Shown here one piece after another: positions 8,439 to 17,424 of a stretch of DNA of 36,888 nt. The notes under the pieces were generated by a model. The model was given only the letters and a program-made list of their open reading frames with translations, did no database searches and was not told the origin of the DNA. The number at the start of each line of letters is the position of its first letter. The first letter of the stretch is position 1. Source of the DNA: Betaproteobacteria bacterium HGW-Betaproteobacteria-12. Its GTDB lineage: Bacteria; Pseudomonadota; Gammaproteobacteria; Burkholderiales; Rhodocyclaceae. The stretch lies in the NCBI GenBank assembly GCA_002842345.1, contig PHCU01000032.1:1-36888 (forward strand), given 5' to 3'. Position numbers and translations under genes: made by a program.

Positions 8439-9709
8439 GGGCTTGCCTTGTCCTGTCCGGGCTGACTGGCGTCGAAGTAATAGCTGACCCGCTTGCGCGG
8501 GCTGAGGTAGTTGTAGATTTCCGTCGGCACCTGGGCCGGGCGGATGGCCTTGGCGATGTTCAGGTCGGTTTCGCGTTCGAGATCGACCATCATCGCCTCG
8601 TCCTTGGGAATGCCTTCGTCGTAGATGACGATCATCGGCTTCATCGGCTTTTGCGTATTGACCGTGGCGATCATGCCGACCACCCCGTTCGACAGCTGGA
8701 CGATGGTGCCCGGCGGATAGACGCCGAGGCAGCGGATGAAGACCTGCAGCAGTTTTGGGTCGAACTTGTTGCGCAACTTGGCGAACATCAGCGACAGCGC
8801 CTCGTGCGGCGTCAGCGCATTGGCGATGTTGAGCGGATTGCACAACTCGTCGTAATGATTGGCCAGGGCGACGATCCGCGACAGCAGGCCGACCGCTTCG
8901 CCCTTCAGCTTCTGCGGATAACCGCTGCCGTCGAACAGTTCGTGATGCTCGCGGATGATGGCCAGGATCGGCGGCGCGAAGCCGAGTCGCTGGCCCATCT
9001 CGATCCCGTACTGGCAGTGCATCTCGTAGAGGTGGCGCTCGGCCTGGCTCAGGGGCTCCAGCTTCATCAGGATGCGGTTGGGGATTTCCTTGCGCCCGAT
9101 ATCGTGGAACAGCGCTCCCATCCCCAGTGGGCCGATCACTTCCGGCGGCAGGCGCAAGTCGCGGGCCACCATCAGCGACAGCATGGTGACATTCAGCGAA
9201 TGGAAATAGAGTTCCTCGCCGCCCAGCCGGTCACCCATTACATGAATCGCCAGTTCCGGCGCGCAGAGAATGGAGTCGGCAATCTGTTTGACCAGTTGTG
9301 TCGCCTGATGCACGGTTTCCTGCGGCTGGGCGAACAGGTTCTTCTCGACTTCGCGCACCGTCTTGGCGGTATTGACGAAGGCATTCTCGATGCGCGCCGC
9401 TGCCTCGCGCTGCACGCGGATGCGCTCCATCATCGCCCGTTTGGCTTCCAGCGCCTGCCGCACGAACGGACTCGGTTCGTTGGTCGCGTCGGTGCTTGCG
9501 CCACCGGCGGCTGGAGGCGAATCGCTGTCGCTCAGCGCCGGATCGTAACGGACGCTCTTCAGGCCGAGGCCGCGGATAGTCTTTATCTGGTCTGCCGACT
9601 TGATCTTGAAATGACTGAAGGCGAACGGGTGCTGGAACCAGTTAAGGTCCAGAAAGACGTAAAGCCCGATGCGGAGTTGATCGATGCTGATTTTGGGCGT
9701 GTCGGACAT
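8435..9709 (-). CDS. HD-GYP domain cyclic-di-GMP phosphodiesterase (DUF3391 N-terminus)
   Basis: 424 residues. The N-terminal part (ISIDQLRIGLYVFLDLNWFQHP, up to about residue 57) is the DUF3391 domain often joined to HD-GYP. A variable linker follows, then the HD-GYP domain from about 165: FHSLNV (H170), FHDIGRKEIP (H202, D203), H231, REHHELFDGSGYP (H255, H256, GYP at 263-265) and LSRIVALANHYDELCNP. All expected metal ligands and the GYP triplet are present, so it should be an active enzyme that hydrolyses cyclic di-GMP. Unlike many HD-GYP proteins it has no receiver domain. It is the first gene of the operon with the PAS kinase, which suggests that the kinase acts in the same pathway. Confidence 0.93.
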   Translation of the reverse strand: MSDTPKISIDQLRIGLYVFLDLNWFQHPFAFSHFKIKSADQIKTIRGLGLKSVRYDPALSDSDSPPAAGGASTDATNEPSPFVRQALEAKRAMMERIRVQREAAARIENAFVNTAKTVREVEKNLFAQPQETVHQATQLVKQIADSILCAPELAIHVMGDRLGGEELYFHSLNVTMLSLMVARDLRLPPEVIGPLGMGALFHDIGRKEIPNRILMKLEPLSQAERHLYEMHCQYGIEMGQRLGFAPPILAIIREHHELFDGSGYPQKLKGEAVGLLSRIVALANHYDELCNPLNIANALTPHEALSLMFAKLRNKFDPKLLQVFIRCLGVYPPGTIVQLSNGVVGMIATVNTQKPMKPMIVIYDEGIPKDEAMMVDLERETDLNIAKAIRPAQVPTEIYNYLSPRKRVSYYFDASQPGQDKASP

Positions 9710-9786
9710 CGGTATCGGTTACCTGAGCGGAACGTGCCGGGCGTCGAGCATTGATGACCGGCTTTGCGATTGCGACGATTTTGCTA

Positions 9787-9816
9787 CTTATAGCACTTAT
9801 TGCAAAGCAGTGTTAC
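9787..9816 (-). promoter_or_regulatory. Putative promoter of the HD-GYP/kinase operon
   Basis: On the minus strand GTAACA (9816-9811) and TATAAG (9792-9787) are 18 bases apart, and a TG one base before the -10 makes it an extended -10. It sits in a markedly AT-rich patch within the 252-base gap 9710-9961, about 80 bases upstream of the HD-GYP start. No other gene is supported in this gap. Confidence 0.4.
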
Positions 9817-9961
9817 CTTCGGTGTCGTCCGTTTCCTGCCATTGCGGCCCGCCTGGCCGCTCGCCGGGGATTGACTTTCAGCGATTCCGTGCTTGCCATC
9901 GGCATGGTGTCAGCCTTTGCCGAGCTTGTCGAGCATCGCCTCGCACGCGCTACAGGCGAGC

Positions 9962-10669
9962 TTACGCGAGCAGCAGGAACACCGTCGGACGTCGCTCGAT
10001 ATCGGGCGGCGTTTCCTGTTTCCACTGACCTATCGTGCGCGTACGAATCGATTCGCCGGGCAGCGTCAGATCGGTGGCGACGCACAGTCGGCTTGTCGGC
10101 TGGCAGGCTTGCAGGATGGCGTCGAACATCGCCCGGTTGCGATAGGGAGTCTCGATGAACAATTGCGTCTGGCGCTGCTTGCGCGACTCGGTTTCAAGAT
10201 TGGCCAGGGTTTTGCGGCGTTCCCCATCCTTGGCCGGCAGATAGCCGTGAAAGGCAAAGCGCTGGCCATTCAGGCCGGAAGCCATCAGCGCCAGTAACAG
10301 CGACGAAGGGCCGATCAGTGGGATGACCTTGATGTTGTCGCGCTGGGCGAGGGCGACCAGGTCGGCACCGGGATCGGCAACGGCCGGGCAGCCTGCTTCC
10401 GACAGCAGGCCGACGTCGTGTCCGGCGTACAGTGGCGCCAGCAGCGCTTCAAGTTCACTACTTCGCGTGTGCTCGTTCAACTCGGCGAGCGACAGTTCCT
10501 GTAGCGGTAGTTCGGTGCCGGCTGCCTTGAGGAAGGCGCGGGCACTTTTTGCCTGCTCGACGATGAAATGGGCCAGAGGCCTGACCGTCGCGAGAACGCC
10601 GGGGGGAAGTGAGTCTGCCGGCGCCGTCGGGCCGAGTGGTACCGGGATCAGATAGAGGGTACCGGCCAT
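9962..10669 (-). CDS. SAM-dependent methyltransferase, RsmI-like (tetrapyrrole methylase fold)
   Basis: 235 residues. The start AGTLYLIPVPLGPTAP resembles the N-terminal strand of RsmI (GTLYVVATPIGN), and GLLSEAGCPAVADPGADLV corresponds to the SAM-binding loop of that family; LIGPSSLLLALMASGLNGQRFAFHGYLP is also diagnostic. It is shorter and more diverged than true RsmI, which 2'-O-methylates C1402 of 16S rRNA, and proteins of this type lie beside maf in many betaproteobacteria, usually in addition to a real rsmI elsewhere. Its substrate is therefore uncertain. Its ATG overlaps the maf stop by one base (TGATG), so the two form an operon. Confidence 0.85.
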   Translation of the reverse strand: MAGTLYLIPVPLGPTAPADSLPPGVLATVRPLAHFIVEQAKSARAFLKAAGTELPLQELSLAELNEHTRSSELEALLAPLYAGHDVGLLSEAGCPAVADPGADLVALAQRDNIKVIPLIGPSSLLLALMASGLNGQRFAFHGYLPAKDGERRKTLANLETESRKQRQTQLFIETPYRNRAMFDAILQACQPTSRLCVATDLTLPGESIRTRTIGQWKQETPPDIERRPTVFLLLA

Positions 10670-11247
10670 CAGAGAACGGAAACACCCTGGCGTCGCAACA
10701 TGTCGCAGAGCGCGATCAGCGGCAGGCCGACGAGGGCGTTCGGGTCGTCACCGCGCATGCTCTGCAGCAGGGCGATCCCCAGTCCCTCGGATTTTGCCGA
10801 GCCGGCGCAGTTGTATGCTGGCTCACGGCGCAGGTAGTTTTCGATTTCCGCGTCGTTCAGCTGGCGGAAGGTGACCAGCGTCGCGATACCGCGTACGTCG
10901 GCCAGATTGGTACGGCTGTTAAAGAGGCATAGACCGGTGAAGAAATTGACCGTCTTGCCGGACAGGGCGCGCAACTGTTCGACGGCGCGCTGATGGCTGC
11001 CGGGCTTGCCGTAGATTTGTCCGTCAACGGTCGCAACCTGATCGCTGCCGATGATCAAGGCGTCCGGGTGCTGGTTGGCAACGGCCCTGGCCTTGGCCTC
11101 TGAAAGACGCAGGGCAAGCTCTTCCGGCGTTTCGCCGGGCAGCGGGCTTTCGTCGGTCTGCGGGTTGGTGACGGAAAATGGCAGTCCCAGTCGGGCGAGC
11201 AATTCGCGGCGATAGGGCGAGGTGGAGGCGAGAATCAGGGTTTGCAT
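10669..11247 (-). CDS. maf: Maf-like nucleotide pyrophosphatase, YceF type
   Basis: 192 residues. The family opening [21 protein letters not shown], the motif [34 protein letters not shown] and the C-terminal [17 protein letters not shown] match E. coli YceF nearly throughout. YceF-type Maf proteins hydrolyse modified nucleotides such as 7-methyl-GTP and are cytosolic. Start 11247 is chosen because the conserved sequence begins there; an upstream GTG at 11298 would add 17 unconserved residues. No clear Shine-Dalgarno sequence precedes either. The gene diverges from yceD, as in E. coli, where yceF and yceD are also divergent neighbours. Confidence 0.92.
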   Translation of the reverse strand: MQTLILASTSPYRRELLARLGLPFSVTNPQTDESPLPGETPEELALRLSEAKARAVANQHPDALIIGSDQVATVDGQIYGKPGSHQRAVEQLRALSGKTVNFFTGLCLFNSRTNLADVRGIATLVTFRQLNDAEIENYLRREPAYNCAGSAKSEGLGIALLQSMRGDDPNALVGLPLIALCDMLRRQGVSVL

Positions 11248-11304
11248 CGTGAAAGCGTCGTTGCAACAAGGCCTTGCGAAGAGGTCTTGAAGCAGCACTT
11301 TGTT

Positions 11305-11333
11305 TTGACTTGGAAAGCCAAAAATAATATCAT
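11305..11333 (+). promoter_or_regulatory. Sigma70-type promoter of the yceD-rpmF-plsX-fab operon
   Basis: TTGACT (11305-11310) and TATCAT (11328-11333) are exactly 17 bases apart, each one or two bases from consensus, in an AT-rich segment between the divergent maf and yceD genes. Transcription would begin near 11340, which means yceD must start downstream of that point. Confidence 0.7.
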
Positions 11334-11361
11334 CTCGCGTTTAAGTCGCAACAGCTACAGA

Positions 11362-11850
11362 TTGAAAAGGATTAACGACGCTTTCGCTTTTGCCCGTGAT
11401 TCGCGTGTTCTGGAAGGAACGCTGGCGATCGCGGAGCTTGAACGCCTGCATGATTTGCTGGCCGATGTGACCGGGGAGGTTTCCTGGCGCATCGAGGGTT
11501 TCAAGGGAAAGCGCGGCGAGCCTCTGCTGCAGTTGACGGTTGGCGGAACGGTTCTGCTTGCTTGTCAGCGCTGCCTGGAGGCGATCTCGTTTGATCTGGA
11601 TGTCGATAGTCTGCTGGAGGTCGTTCCGGCAGGTGTCGAATTGTCGCAAGACGAGCTGGAAGACGACACCCGTGATTTCCTGCCGGTGGAACGCGAACTG
11701 GATGTGGCCGAATTGGTGGAGGACGAGATTCTCCTGGCCCTGCCGGTGGCGCCGCGGCACGAAAGATGTGGTTTGCCGGGGGCTGCCGATGCCGGCGAGC
11801 GGGTCAATCCGTTCGCTACGTTGGCCAACCTCAAGGGCAAGCCGAACTGA
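11362..11850 (+). CDS. yceD: YceD / DUF177 family protein
   Basis: About 162 residues. The family pattern is clear: a single-domain N-terminal part, then LACQRCLEAISFDLDV with the CxxC pair, VAELVEDEILLALPVAPRHE and the C-terminal NPFATLANLKGK. DUF177 proteins are linked to 23S rRNA accumulation/ribosome assembly and are nearly always encoded just before rpmF, as here. The start is uncertain: no ATG exists in frame near the conserved N-terminus. I use TTG 11362; ATT 11371 is possible, and TTG 11242 is contradicted by the promoter at 11305-11333. The end is 20 bases before rpmF. Confidence 0.82.
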   Translation: MKRINDAFAFARDSRVLEGTLAIAELERLHDLLADVTGEVSWRIEGFKGKRGEPLLQLTVGGTVLLACQRCLEAISFDLDVDSLLEVVPAGVELSQDELEDDTRDFLPVERELDVAELVEDEILLALPVAPRHERCGLPGAADAGERVNPFATLANLKGKPN

Positions 11851-11870
11851 TTTTTTTGGAGTAACACAAC

Positions 11871-12050
11871 ATGGCCGTTCAACAGAACAAGAAGTCCCCC
11901 TCCAAGCGTGGCATGCATCGCGCTCACGATTTTCTGACCGCTCCTCCGCTGGCCGTCGAGCCGACCACCGGTGAGACGCATCTGCGCCACCACATCTCCC
12001 CGACCGGTTTCTACCGCGGCAAGAAGGTCCTGAAGGGCAAGGGCGAGTAA
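11871..12050 (+). CDS. rpmF: 50S ribosomal protein L32
   Basis: 59 residues, beginning [20 protein letters not shown] and ending [13 protein letters not shown], which is standard L32. The betaproteobacterial form keeps the [14 protein letters not shown] segment and lacks the zinc cysteines of some other L32 proteins. The protein binds 23S rRNA in the large ribosomal subunit. A GGAG site precedes the ATG at a good distance. It follows yceD and precedes plsX, but a strong terminator-like hairpin separates it from plsX, which would allow L32 to be made in excess over the lipid enzymes. Confidence 0.95.
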   Translation: MAVQQNKKSPSKRGMHRAHDFLTAPPLAVEPTTGETHLRHHISPTGFYRGKKVLKGKGE

Positions 12051-12063
12051 TCGTTCAATCAAG

Positions 12064-12101
12064 GGCAGGCGGTTCTCTGTGAGCCGCCTGCCTTTTATTT
12101 T
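12064..12101 (+). terminator. Terminator-like hairpin between rpmF and plsX
   Basis: GGCAGGCGGTT (12064-12074) pairs with AGCCGCCTGCC (12082-12092) over 11 pairs including one G-U, with a 7-base loop, followed by TTTTATTTT. The plsX ATG lies only 3 bases after the T-rich tail. As plsX has no other visible promoter, this probably attenuates rather than ends transcription. Confidence 0.8.
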
Positions 12102-12104
12102 GCC

Positions 12105-13133
12105 ATGACAACCCGCATTGCCATTGATTGCATGGGGGGTGACCACGGTCCGTCGGTGACGGTGCCGGCGGCTATCCGTTTTCTTGCAGAACATCCGGCA
12201 GCCCATCTCGTTCTGGTCGGTCAGGAGGACGTTTTACGTCCCCTGATCGGCAATCGTGTTGGCGATCCCCGCTTGCGCATTGTCCATGCGACCGAAGTCG
12301 TCGGCATGGACGAATCGCCGGCCCTCGCCCTGCGCAACAAGAAGGATTCGTCGATGCGCGTCGCCGTCAACCTGGTCAAGGCCGGGGAGGCGGACGTCTG
12401 CGTTTCGGCCGGCAATACCGGTGCGCTGATGGCCATTTCCCGCTTCGTGCTGAAAATGTTGCCGGGCATCGACCGGCCGGCGATCTGCGCGCCGCTGCCG
12501 ACTGCCCGGGGGCATACGCACATGCTCGATCTGGGGGCCAACGTCGATTGCGGACCGGAGCACCTGCTTCAGTTCGGGATCATGGGGGCCATGTTGGTCG
12601 AGGCCATGGAGCACAAGGAACGTCCGACGGTCGGTCTCCTCAACATCGGCGAGGAAGAAATCAAGGGCAATGAAGTGGTCAAGGCGGCCGCCGAGTTGTT
12701 GCGCGCTTCCGGGCTCAATTTCATTGGCAATGTCGAGGGCGACGGTATCTATAAGGGCGAGGCGGACGTTGTCGTTTGTGATGGCTTTGTCGGCAACGTG
12801 GCCTTGAAAACGTCCGAGGGGCTGGCGCAGATGCTGGCTTCGGCGCTGAAAAGCGAATTCAAGCGCAACTGGCTGACGAAAATCGCGGCCTTGATCGCCA
12901 TTTCAGTGCTGAACAACTTCAAGAAGCGCTTCGATCACCGTCGCTACAACGGGGCGATCCTGCTCGGGCTCAAGGGTATTTCCGTCAAGAGCCATGGCTC
13001 GGCCGATGAGCTGGCGTTCGGCAATGCGATTTCCCGTGCCTATGACGCCGCGGAAAACCGCGCACTCGAGCGAATTTCGGCACGCATGGCCCAATTGGCT
13101 GCGGCGCAGGCCGTGGCTGTGGAGAATGTCTGA
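12105..13133 (+). CDS. plsX: Phosphate acyltransferase PlsX
   Basis: 342 residues, the usual PlsX length. The N-terminus [21 protein letters not shown] is diagnostic, followed by [13 protein letters not shown] and [18 protein letters not shown], and C-terminal [19 protein letters not shown]. PlsX converts acyl-ACP to acyl-phosphate, the donor for PlsY in phospholipid synthesis, and is peripheral at the inner membrane. The ATG at 12105 is fixed by the conserved start, yet no Shine-Dalgarno sequence is present: the 20 bases upstream are the descending arm and T tract of the rpmF hairpin. The stop codon is immediately followed by the fabH ATG. Confidence 0.96.
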   Translation: MTTRIAIDCMGGDHGPSVTVPAAIRFLAEHPAAHLVLVGQEDVLRPLIGNRVGDPRLRIVHATEVVGMDESPALALRNKKDSSMRVAVNLVKAGEADVCVSAGNTGALMAISRFVLKMLPGIDRPAICAPLPTARGHTHMLDLGANVDCGPEHLLQFGIMGAMLVEAMEHKERPTVGLLNIGEEEIKGNEVVKAAAELLRASGLNFIGNVEGDGIYKGEADVVVCDGFVGNVALKTSEGLAQMLASALKSEFKRNWLTKIAALIAISVLNNFKKRFDHRRYNGAILLGLKGISVKSHGSADELAFGNAISRAYDAAENRALERISARMAQLAAAQAVAVENV

Positions 13134-14093
13134 ATGTACGCACGCGTGATCGGTACCGGCAGCTATCTGCCGGGCAATCCTGTCAGCAATGACGATCTGG
13201 CAGCACGGGGCATCGATACCAACGACGAATGGATCGTAACCCGTACCGGGATCCGCAGCCGCTATCTTGCCGAACCCGGGACCAATTCCAGCGAACTCGG
13301 GCTGATCGCTGCGCAGCGGGCGCTGGAGATGGCCGGTGTTGCCGCTGCCGATCTCGATCTGATCATCGTCGCCACATCTACCCCGGACTTCATCTTTCCC
13401 AGTACCGCCTGCCTGATCCAGGGGCGTCTGGGTAACAAGGGCGCAGCGGCTTTCGATGTGCAGGCGGTATGCAGCGGTTTTACCTACGCGCTGGGTATTG
13501 CCGAGAAATTCATCGCTTCCGGCAGTCACAAGAAGGCGCTAGTCATTGGAGCCGAGGTGTTCTCCCGCATTCTCGACTGGAACGATCGCGGTACCTGCGT
13601 GCTGTTCGGCGACGGTGCCGGCGCTGTCGTGCTGGAAGCAGCCGAGCGGCCGGGTATTCTGGCCACGGCCATGCATGCCGATGGCAGTCAGAACGGTATT
13701 CTCAACGTGCCGGGGCAGGTCTGCGGCGGTCAGGTTACCGGCGATCCCTTCCTGCGCATGGACGGCCAGGCCGTCTTCAAATTCGCCGTGCGCGTGCTGG
13801 CCGATATTGCCGAGGAAGTCTGCGCCAGTGCCGGCGTCAAGACGAGCGAGGTGGACTGGCTGATTCCGCATCAGGCCAATATCCGCATCATCGACGCCAC
13901 CGGCAAAAAACTGGGTATCGAGCGCAGCCGCGTGATTGTCACCGTCGATCGCCATGGCAACACTTCCGCTGCCTCGGTGCCGCTGGCGCTCGACGAGGCG
14001 GTGCGCGACGGGCGCATCCAGCGCGGGCACAAGGTGCTGCTCGAAGGCGTCGGCGGCGGCTTTACCTGGGGCGCTGCCCTGCTCGAATTCTGA
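13134..14093 (+). CDS. fabH: 3-oxoacyl-ACP synthase III (KAS III)
   Basis: 319 residues. The catalytic triad is visible as Cys113 ([10 protein letters not shown]), His246 ([12 protein letters not shown]) and Asn276 ([13 protein letters not shown]), and the C-terminal [15 protein letters not shown] is typical. FabH condenses acetyl-CoA with malonyl-ACP to start type II fatty-acid synthesis in the cytosol. The gene begins on the base after the plsX stop codon, consistent with translational coupling. It is followed by fabD after 17 bases. Length and all motifs fit the family, with nothing odd. Confidence 0.97.
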   Translation: MYARVIGTGSYLPGNPVSNDDLAARGIDTNDEWIVTRTGIRSRYLAEPGTNSSELGLIAAQRALEMAGVAAADLDLIIVATSTPDFIFPSTACLIQGRLGNKGAAAFDVQAVCSGFTYALGIAEKFIASGSHKKALVIGAEVFSRILDWNDRGTCVLFGDGAGAVVLEAAERPGILATAMHADGSQNGILNVPGQVCGGQVTGDPFLRMDGQAVFKFAVRVLADIAEEVCASAGVKTSEVDWLIPHQANIRIIDATGKKLGIERSRVIVTVDRHGNTSAASVPLALDEAVRDGRIQRGHKVLLEGVGGGFTWGAALLEF

Positions 14094-14110
14094 ACCAGGA
14101 GACTTTGAAG

Positions 14111-15037
14111 ATGCCTTTTGCTTTCGTATTTCCCGGCCAGGGCTCGCAGAGTGTTGGCATGATGGCCGCCTATGGCGATGCCGCCGTGGTCCGCGCCACC
14201 TTTGACGAAGCCTCCGCGGCGCTGGGTGACGATTTATGGGCGATGGTTGCCGACGGTCCGGCCGAAGTGCTGACGCAGACCGTCAACACCCAGCCGGTGA
14301 TGCTGACTGCCGGTATCGCCGCTTGGCGCCTGTGGTGCGAGAAGGGCGGCCGCCAGCCGGCCGTCGTCGCCGGCCACAGTCTGGGCGAATATTCGGCGCT
14401 CGTCGCCGCTGGTGTCATCGACTTTCAGGACGCGGTGCCGCTGGTGCGCCTGCGCGCGGCAGCCATGCAGGAAGCCGTGCCGCTCGGTACCGGCGCCATG
14501 GCCGCCGTGCTTGGCCTGGACAATGCCGGCATCGTTGCCGCCTGTGCCGAGGCGGCACAAGGCGAGATCGTCGAGCCGGTCAATTTCAATGCCAACGGCC
14601 AGACCGTGATCGCCGGCCACAAGGCCGCCGTCGAACGCGCCATGGAAGCCTGCAAGGCCCGCGGCGCCAAGCTGGCCAAGGCGCTGCCGGTGTCGGCCCC
14701 GTTTCACTCTTCGCTGATCCGCCCTGCCGCCGACAAGCTGGCTGCCCGTTTGGCCGAACTGACGTTGAAAGGGCCGCTCATTCCGGTGATCAACAACGTC
14801 GATGTGGCGATCGAGAACGATCCGGCCCGTATCAAGGATGCCCTGATTCGCCAGGCCTACAACCCGGTACGCTGGGTCGAAACTGTGCAGAAAATGGCGG
14901 CTATTGGCGTGACGACGGTCGCCGAATGCGGCCCGGGCAAGGTTCTGGCCGGGCTGACCAAGCGCTGTGCCGACGGGGTTGCCGGCGTCGCGCTGGCCGA
15001 TGCCGCCGCCATCGAAGCCAATCTCGGGCTGGAGTGA
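14111..15037 (+). CDS. fabD: Malonyl-CoA:ACP transacylase
   Basis: 308 residues. FAFVFPGQGSQSVGMM opens the protein; the active serine is Ser90 in AGHSLGEYSALVAAG and the partner histidine His199 in LPVSAPFHSSL. FabD transfers malonyl groups from CoA to ACP, supplying FabH and FabF. A GGAG site eight or nine bases before ATG 14111 supports the start; an in-frame longer reading from 13469 is only an extension inside fabH. It is followed by fabG after about five bases. Confidence 0.97.
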   Translation: MPFAFVFPGQGSQSVGMMAAYGDAAVVRATFDEASAALGDDLWAMVADGPAEVLTQTVNTQPVMLTAGIAAWRLWCEKGGRQPAVVAGHSLGEYSALVAAGVIDFQDAVPLVRLRAAAMQEAVPLGTGAMAAVLGLDNAGIVAACAEAAQGEIVEPVNFNANGQTVIAGHKAAVERAMEACKARGAKLAKALPVSAPFHSSLIRPAADKLAARLAELTLKGPLIPVINNVDVAIENDPARIKDALIRQAYNPVRWVETVQKMAAIGVTTVAECGPGKVLAGLTKRCADGVAGVALADAAAIEANLGLE

Positions 15038-15042
15038 TCAGG

Positions 15043-15783
15043 GTGCTCAACGACAAGATCGCTCTCGTTACCGGTGCCACCCGTGGCATCGGTCGCGCCA
15101 TCGCGCTTGAGCTGGGCCGTCTCGGCGCCACCGTGATCGGTACGGCGACCAGTGACGATGGCGCTGGCAAGATTTCTGCCTACCTTGCCGAAGCCGGCGT
15201 TAAGGGCAGCGGTGTGGTGCTGAACGTCACCGATATCGCTCAGACCGATACCGTCTTGGCGGAATTGGCCAAGAAGTTCGGTGCCATCACCATACTCGTC
15301 AACAATGCCGGCATCACCCGCGACAACCTGGCGATGCGCATGGGCGACGACGAATGGGATGCCGTCATCGATACCAATCTGAAGGCGGTGTTCCGCCTGT
15401 CGCGTGGCGTCATGCGCGGCATGATGAAGGCCCGCTTCGGGCGCATCGTCAATATCTCGTCGGTGGTTGGCTATTCCGGCAATGCCGGCCAGGCCAACTA
15501 CTGCGCCGCCAAGGCTGGCGTCGCCGGCCTGAGCCGTTCGCTGGCCCGCGAGCTGGGCAGCCGTAACATCACGGTCAATTGCGTCGCCCCAGGCTTCATC
15601 GCCACGGACATGACGCATGCCCTGACCGAAGAGCAGAAGACGGCCATGATTGCCGCTATTCCGCTGGCTCGCGCCGGTACGCCGGAAGATGTCGCCGGCG
15701 CCGTCGCATTCCTGATTTCGCCCGCCGCGTCGTATGTCACGGGCACCACCATCCATGTAAATGGCGGCATGTACATGGATTGA
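15043..15783 (+). CDS. fabG: 3-oxoacyl-ACP reductase
   Basis: 246 residues of the short-chain dehydrogenase type. NADPH-binding GATRGIGRA at 11-19, NNAG at 87-90, and the catalytic Ser140 (NISSVVG), Tyr153 and Lys157 (YCAAK) are present; the spacing equals that of E. coli FabG. It reduces 3-oxoacyl-ACP in each elongation cycle. The start is GTG 15043, eight bases behind GGAG in the end of fabD; a GTG at 15034 is in frame and possible but would overlap the ribosome site. The C-terminal GTTIHVNGGMYMD is standard. Confidence 0.96.
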   Translation: MLNDKIALVTGATRGIGRAIALELGRLGATVIGTATSDDGAGKISAYLAEAGVKGSGVVLNVTDIAQTDTVLAELAKKFGAITILVNNAGITRDNLAMRMGDDEWDAVIDTNLKAVFRLSRGVMRGMMKARFGRIVNISSVVGYSGNAGQANYCAAKAGVAGLSRSLARELGSRNITVNCVAPGFIATDMTHALTEEQKTAMIAAIPLARAGTPEDVAGAVAFLISPAASYVTGTTIHVNGGMYMD

Positions 15784-15803
15784 TTTCCCCAAGCTTCGGC
15801 TTT

Positions 15804-15812
15804 TGGTAGAAT
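15804..15812 (+). promoter_or_regulatory. Putative extended -10 promoter for acpP
   Basis: TGGTAGAAT forms an extended -10 element (TG, one base, TAGAAT) in the 72-base fabG-acpP gap; the -35 region is weak. Just before it is a small AAGC-TTCG-GCTT hairpin. A CCCC-TGA-GGGG hairpin (15831-15841) directly precedes the AAGGAG ribosome site of acpP. An own promoter would fit the high ACP requirement. Confidence 0.45.
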
Positions 15813-15837
15813 CACAACGTTTTTTTCGTACCCCTGA

Positions 15838-16092
<255 letters not shown>

Positions 16093-16113
16093 GCCAATTC
16101 CGGTTTGAACCAG

Positions 16114-16142
16114 GCAAGGCCGGCCGTATTGGCCGGCCTTGC
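16114..16142 (+). terminator. Perfect 12-bp hairpin between acpP and fabF
   Basis: GCAAGGCCGGCC (16114-16125) and its exact complement (16131-16142) enclose a 5-base loop. The following TACATTTGCTTT is only moderately T-rich, so termination is probably partial; a 3' stabiliser of acpP mRNA is an alternative. The fabF start is 23 bases beyond. Confidence 0.65.
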
Positions 16143-16165
16143 TACATTTGCTTTCGGAGTGCATC

Positions 16166-17401
16166 TTGGCACGTCGCAGAGTCGTCATCACTGGCCTGGG
16201 TCTGATATCCCCGGTCGGCAACAGCGTCGAAGAGGGCTGGCAGAACATCATTGCCGGTCGTTCCGGCATTGCTCCCATCACCCGTTTCGATACCTCCACC
16301 TTCCCGGTCCAGTTTGCCGGCGAAGTGAAGAACTTCGATATCACCCAGTATATTTCCGCCAAGGATGCGCGCCGGATGGATAGGTTCATCCATTACGGCC
16401 TGGCTGCGGGCATACAGGCGGTGCGCGACGCCGGCCTGGACCAGGAAGGCGCTGCCGATCCCGAGCGCGTCGGCGTCGCCATCGGTTCCGGCATCGGCGG
16501 CCTGCCGCTGATCGAGGAAACCAAGGACGAGTACAACGCGGCCGGCGTGCGCAAGGTGTCGCCGTTCTTCGTCCCCGGTTCGATCATCAACATGATTTCC
16601 GGCAACCTGTCGATCGAGTTCGGTTTCAAGGGGCCGAACCTGGCCATCGTCACCGCCTGTACCACCGGTACGCATTCCATCGGCGAAGCTGCACGCATCA
16701 TCGAGTACGGCGATGCCGACGTGATGGTGGCCGGCGGCGCCGAATCGACCGTTTCGCCGCTCGGCATGGGGGGGTTCTGTGCGGCCCGTGCGCTGTCTAC
16801 CCGCAATGACGATCCGGCAACTGCCAGTCGTCCTTGGGACAAGGATCGCGACGGTTTCGTGCTGGGCGAGGGCTCTGGGGTTCTGGTGCTCGAAGAGTAC
16901 GAGCATGCCAAGGCGCGCGGGGCGAAGATCTACGCGGAAGTCGCCGGCTATGGCAGGAGCGCCGATGCCTACCACATCACCGCGCCGAACATGGACGGCC
17001 CGCGGCGCTCCATGGTCAATGCGCTGAACAATGCCGGCATTTCACCGTCCGATGTGCAGTATGTGAACGCCCACGGTACGTCTACGCCGCTCGGTGACAA
17101 AAATGAGTCCGATGCCATCAAGGCAGCTTTCGGTGCTGCGGCCAAGAGTATCGTCGTCAATTCGACCAAGTCGATGACTGGCCACCTGCTGGGTGGTGCT
17201 GGCGGGGTCGAGTCGTTGTTCACCGTGCTGGCCATTCATCATCAGATCTCGCCGCCGACCATCAATATTTTCAACAAGGATCCGGAGTGCGATCTGGACT
17301 ACTGCGCCAATGTGGCGCGGCCAATGAAGATCGATGTGGCGTTGAAGAACAACTTTGGCTTTGGCGGCACTAACGGATCGCTGGTCTTCAAGCGTATCTG
17401 A
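16166..17401 (+). CDS. fabF: 3-oxoacyl-ACP synthase II (KAS II)
   Basis: 411 residues. The Cys-His-His triad is Cys165 ([13 protein letters not shown]), His303 ([13 protein letters not shown]) and His340 ([15 protein letters not shown]), as expected for elongating ketosynthases; the C-terminal [16 protein letters not shown] fits. FabF elongates acyl-ACP using malonyl-ACP. The start is the TTG at 16166, with CGGAG six bases upstream and the product beginning [11 protein letters not shown] as in other FabF proteins. No ATG is available. The gene is followed by a strong nested terminator. Confidence 0.96.
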   Translation: MARRRVVITGLGLISPVGNSVEEGWQNIIAGRSGIAPITRFDTSTFPVQFAGEVKNFDITQYISAKDARRMDRFIHYGLAAGIQAVRDAGLDQEGAADPERVGVAIGSGIGGLPLIEETKDEYNAAGVRKVSPFFVPGSIINMISGNLSIEFGFKGPNLAIVTACTTGTHSIGEAARIIEYGDADVMVAGGAESTVSPLGMGGFCAARALSTRNDDPATASRPWDKDRDGFVLGEGSGVLVLEEYEHAKARGAKIYAEVAGYGRSADAYHITAPNMDGPRRSMVNALNNAGISPSDVQYVNAHGTSTPLGDKNESDAIKAAFGAAAKSIVVNSTKSMTGHLLGGAGGVESLFTVLAIHHQISPPTINIFNKDPECDLDYCANVARPMKIDVALKNNFGFGGTNGSLVFKRI

Positions 17402-17424
17402 GTCGCTTGCACGGCGGGCAGAGA

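Noticed and set aside
6762..8843. Longer reading of the histidine kinase (693 residues)
   Set aside because: The extra N-terminus lies inside the HD-GYP gene in another frame; the ATG at 8438 overlaps the HD-GYP stop and gives a natural PAS start.
9751..10158. Plus-strand open frame with an N-terminal hydrophobic helix in the gap before the RsmI-like gene
   Set aside because: The first 20 residues look like a membrane helix, but about 200 bases of the frame lie antisense to the methyltransferase gene and the rest has no family pattern. The AT-rich part is better explained as the HD-GYP promoter.
10669..11298. Upstream GTG start of maf
   Set aside because: It would add 17 residues with no similarity to YceF and overlap the yceD promoter.
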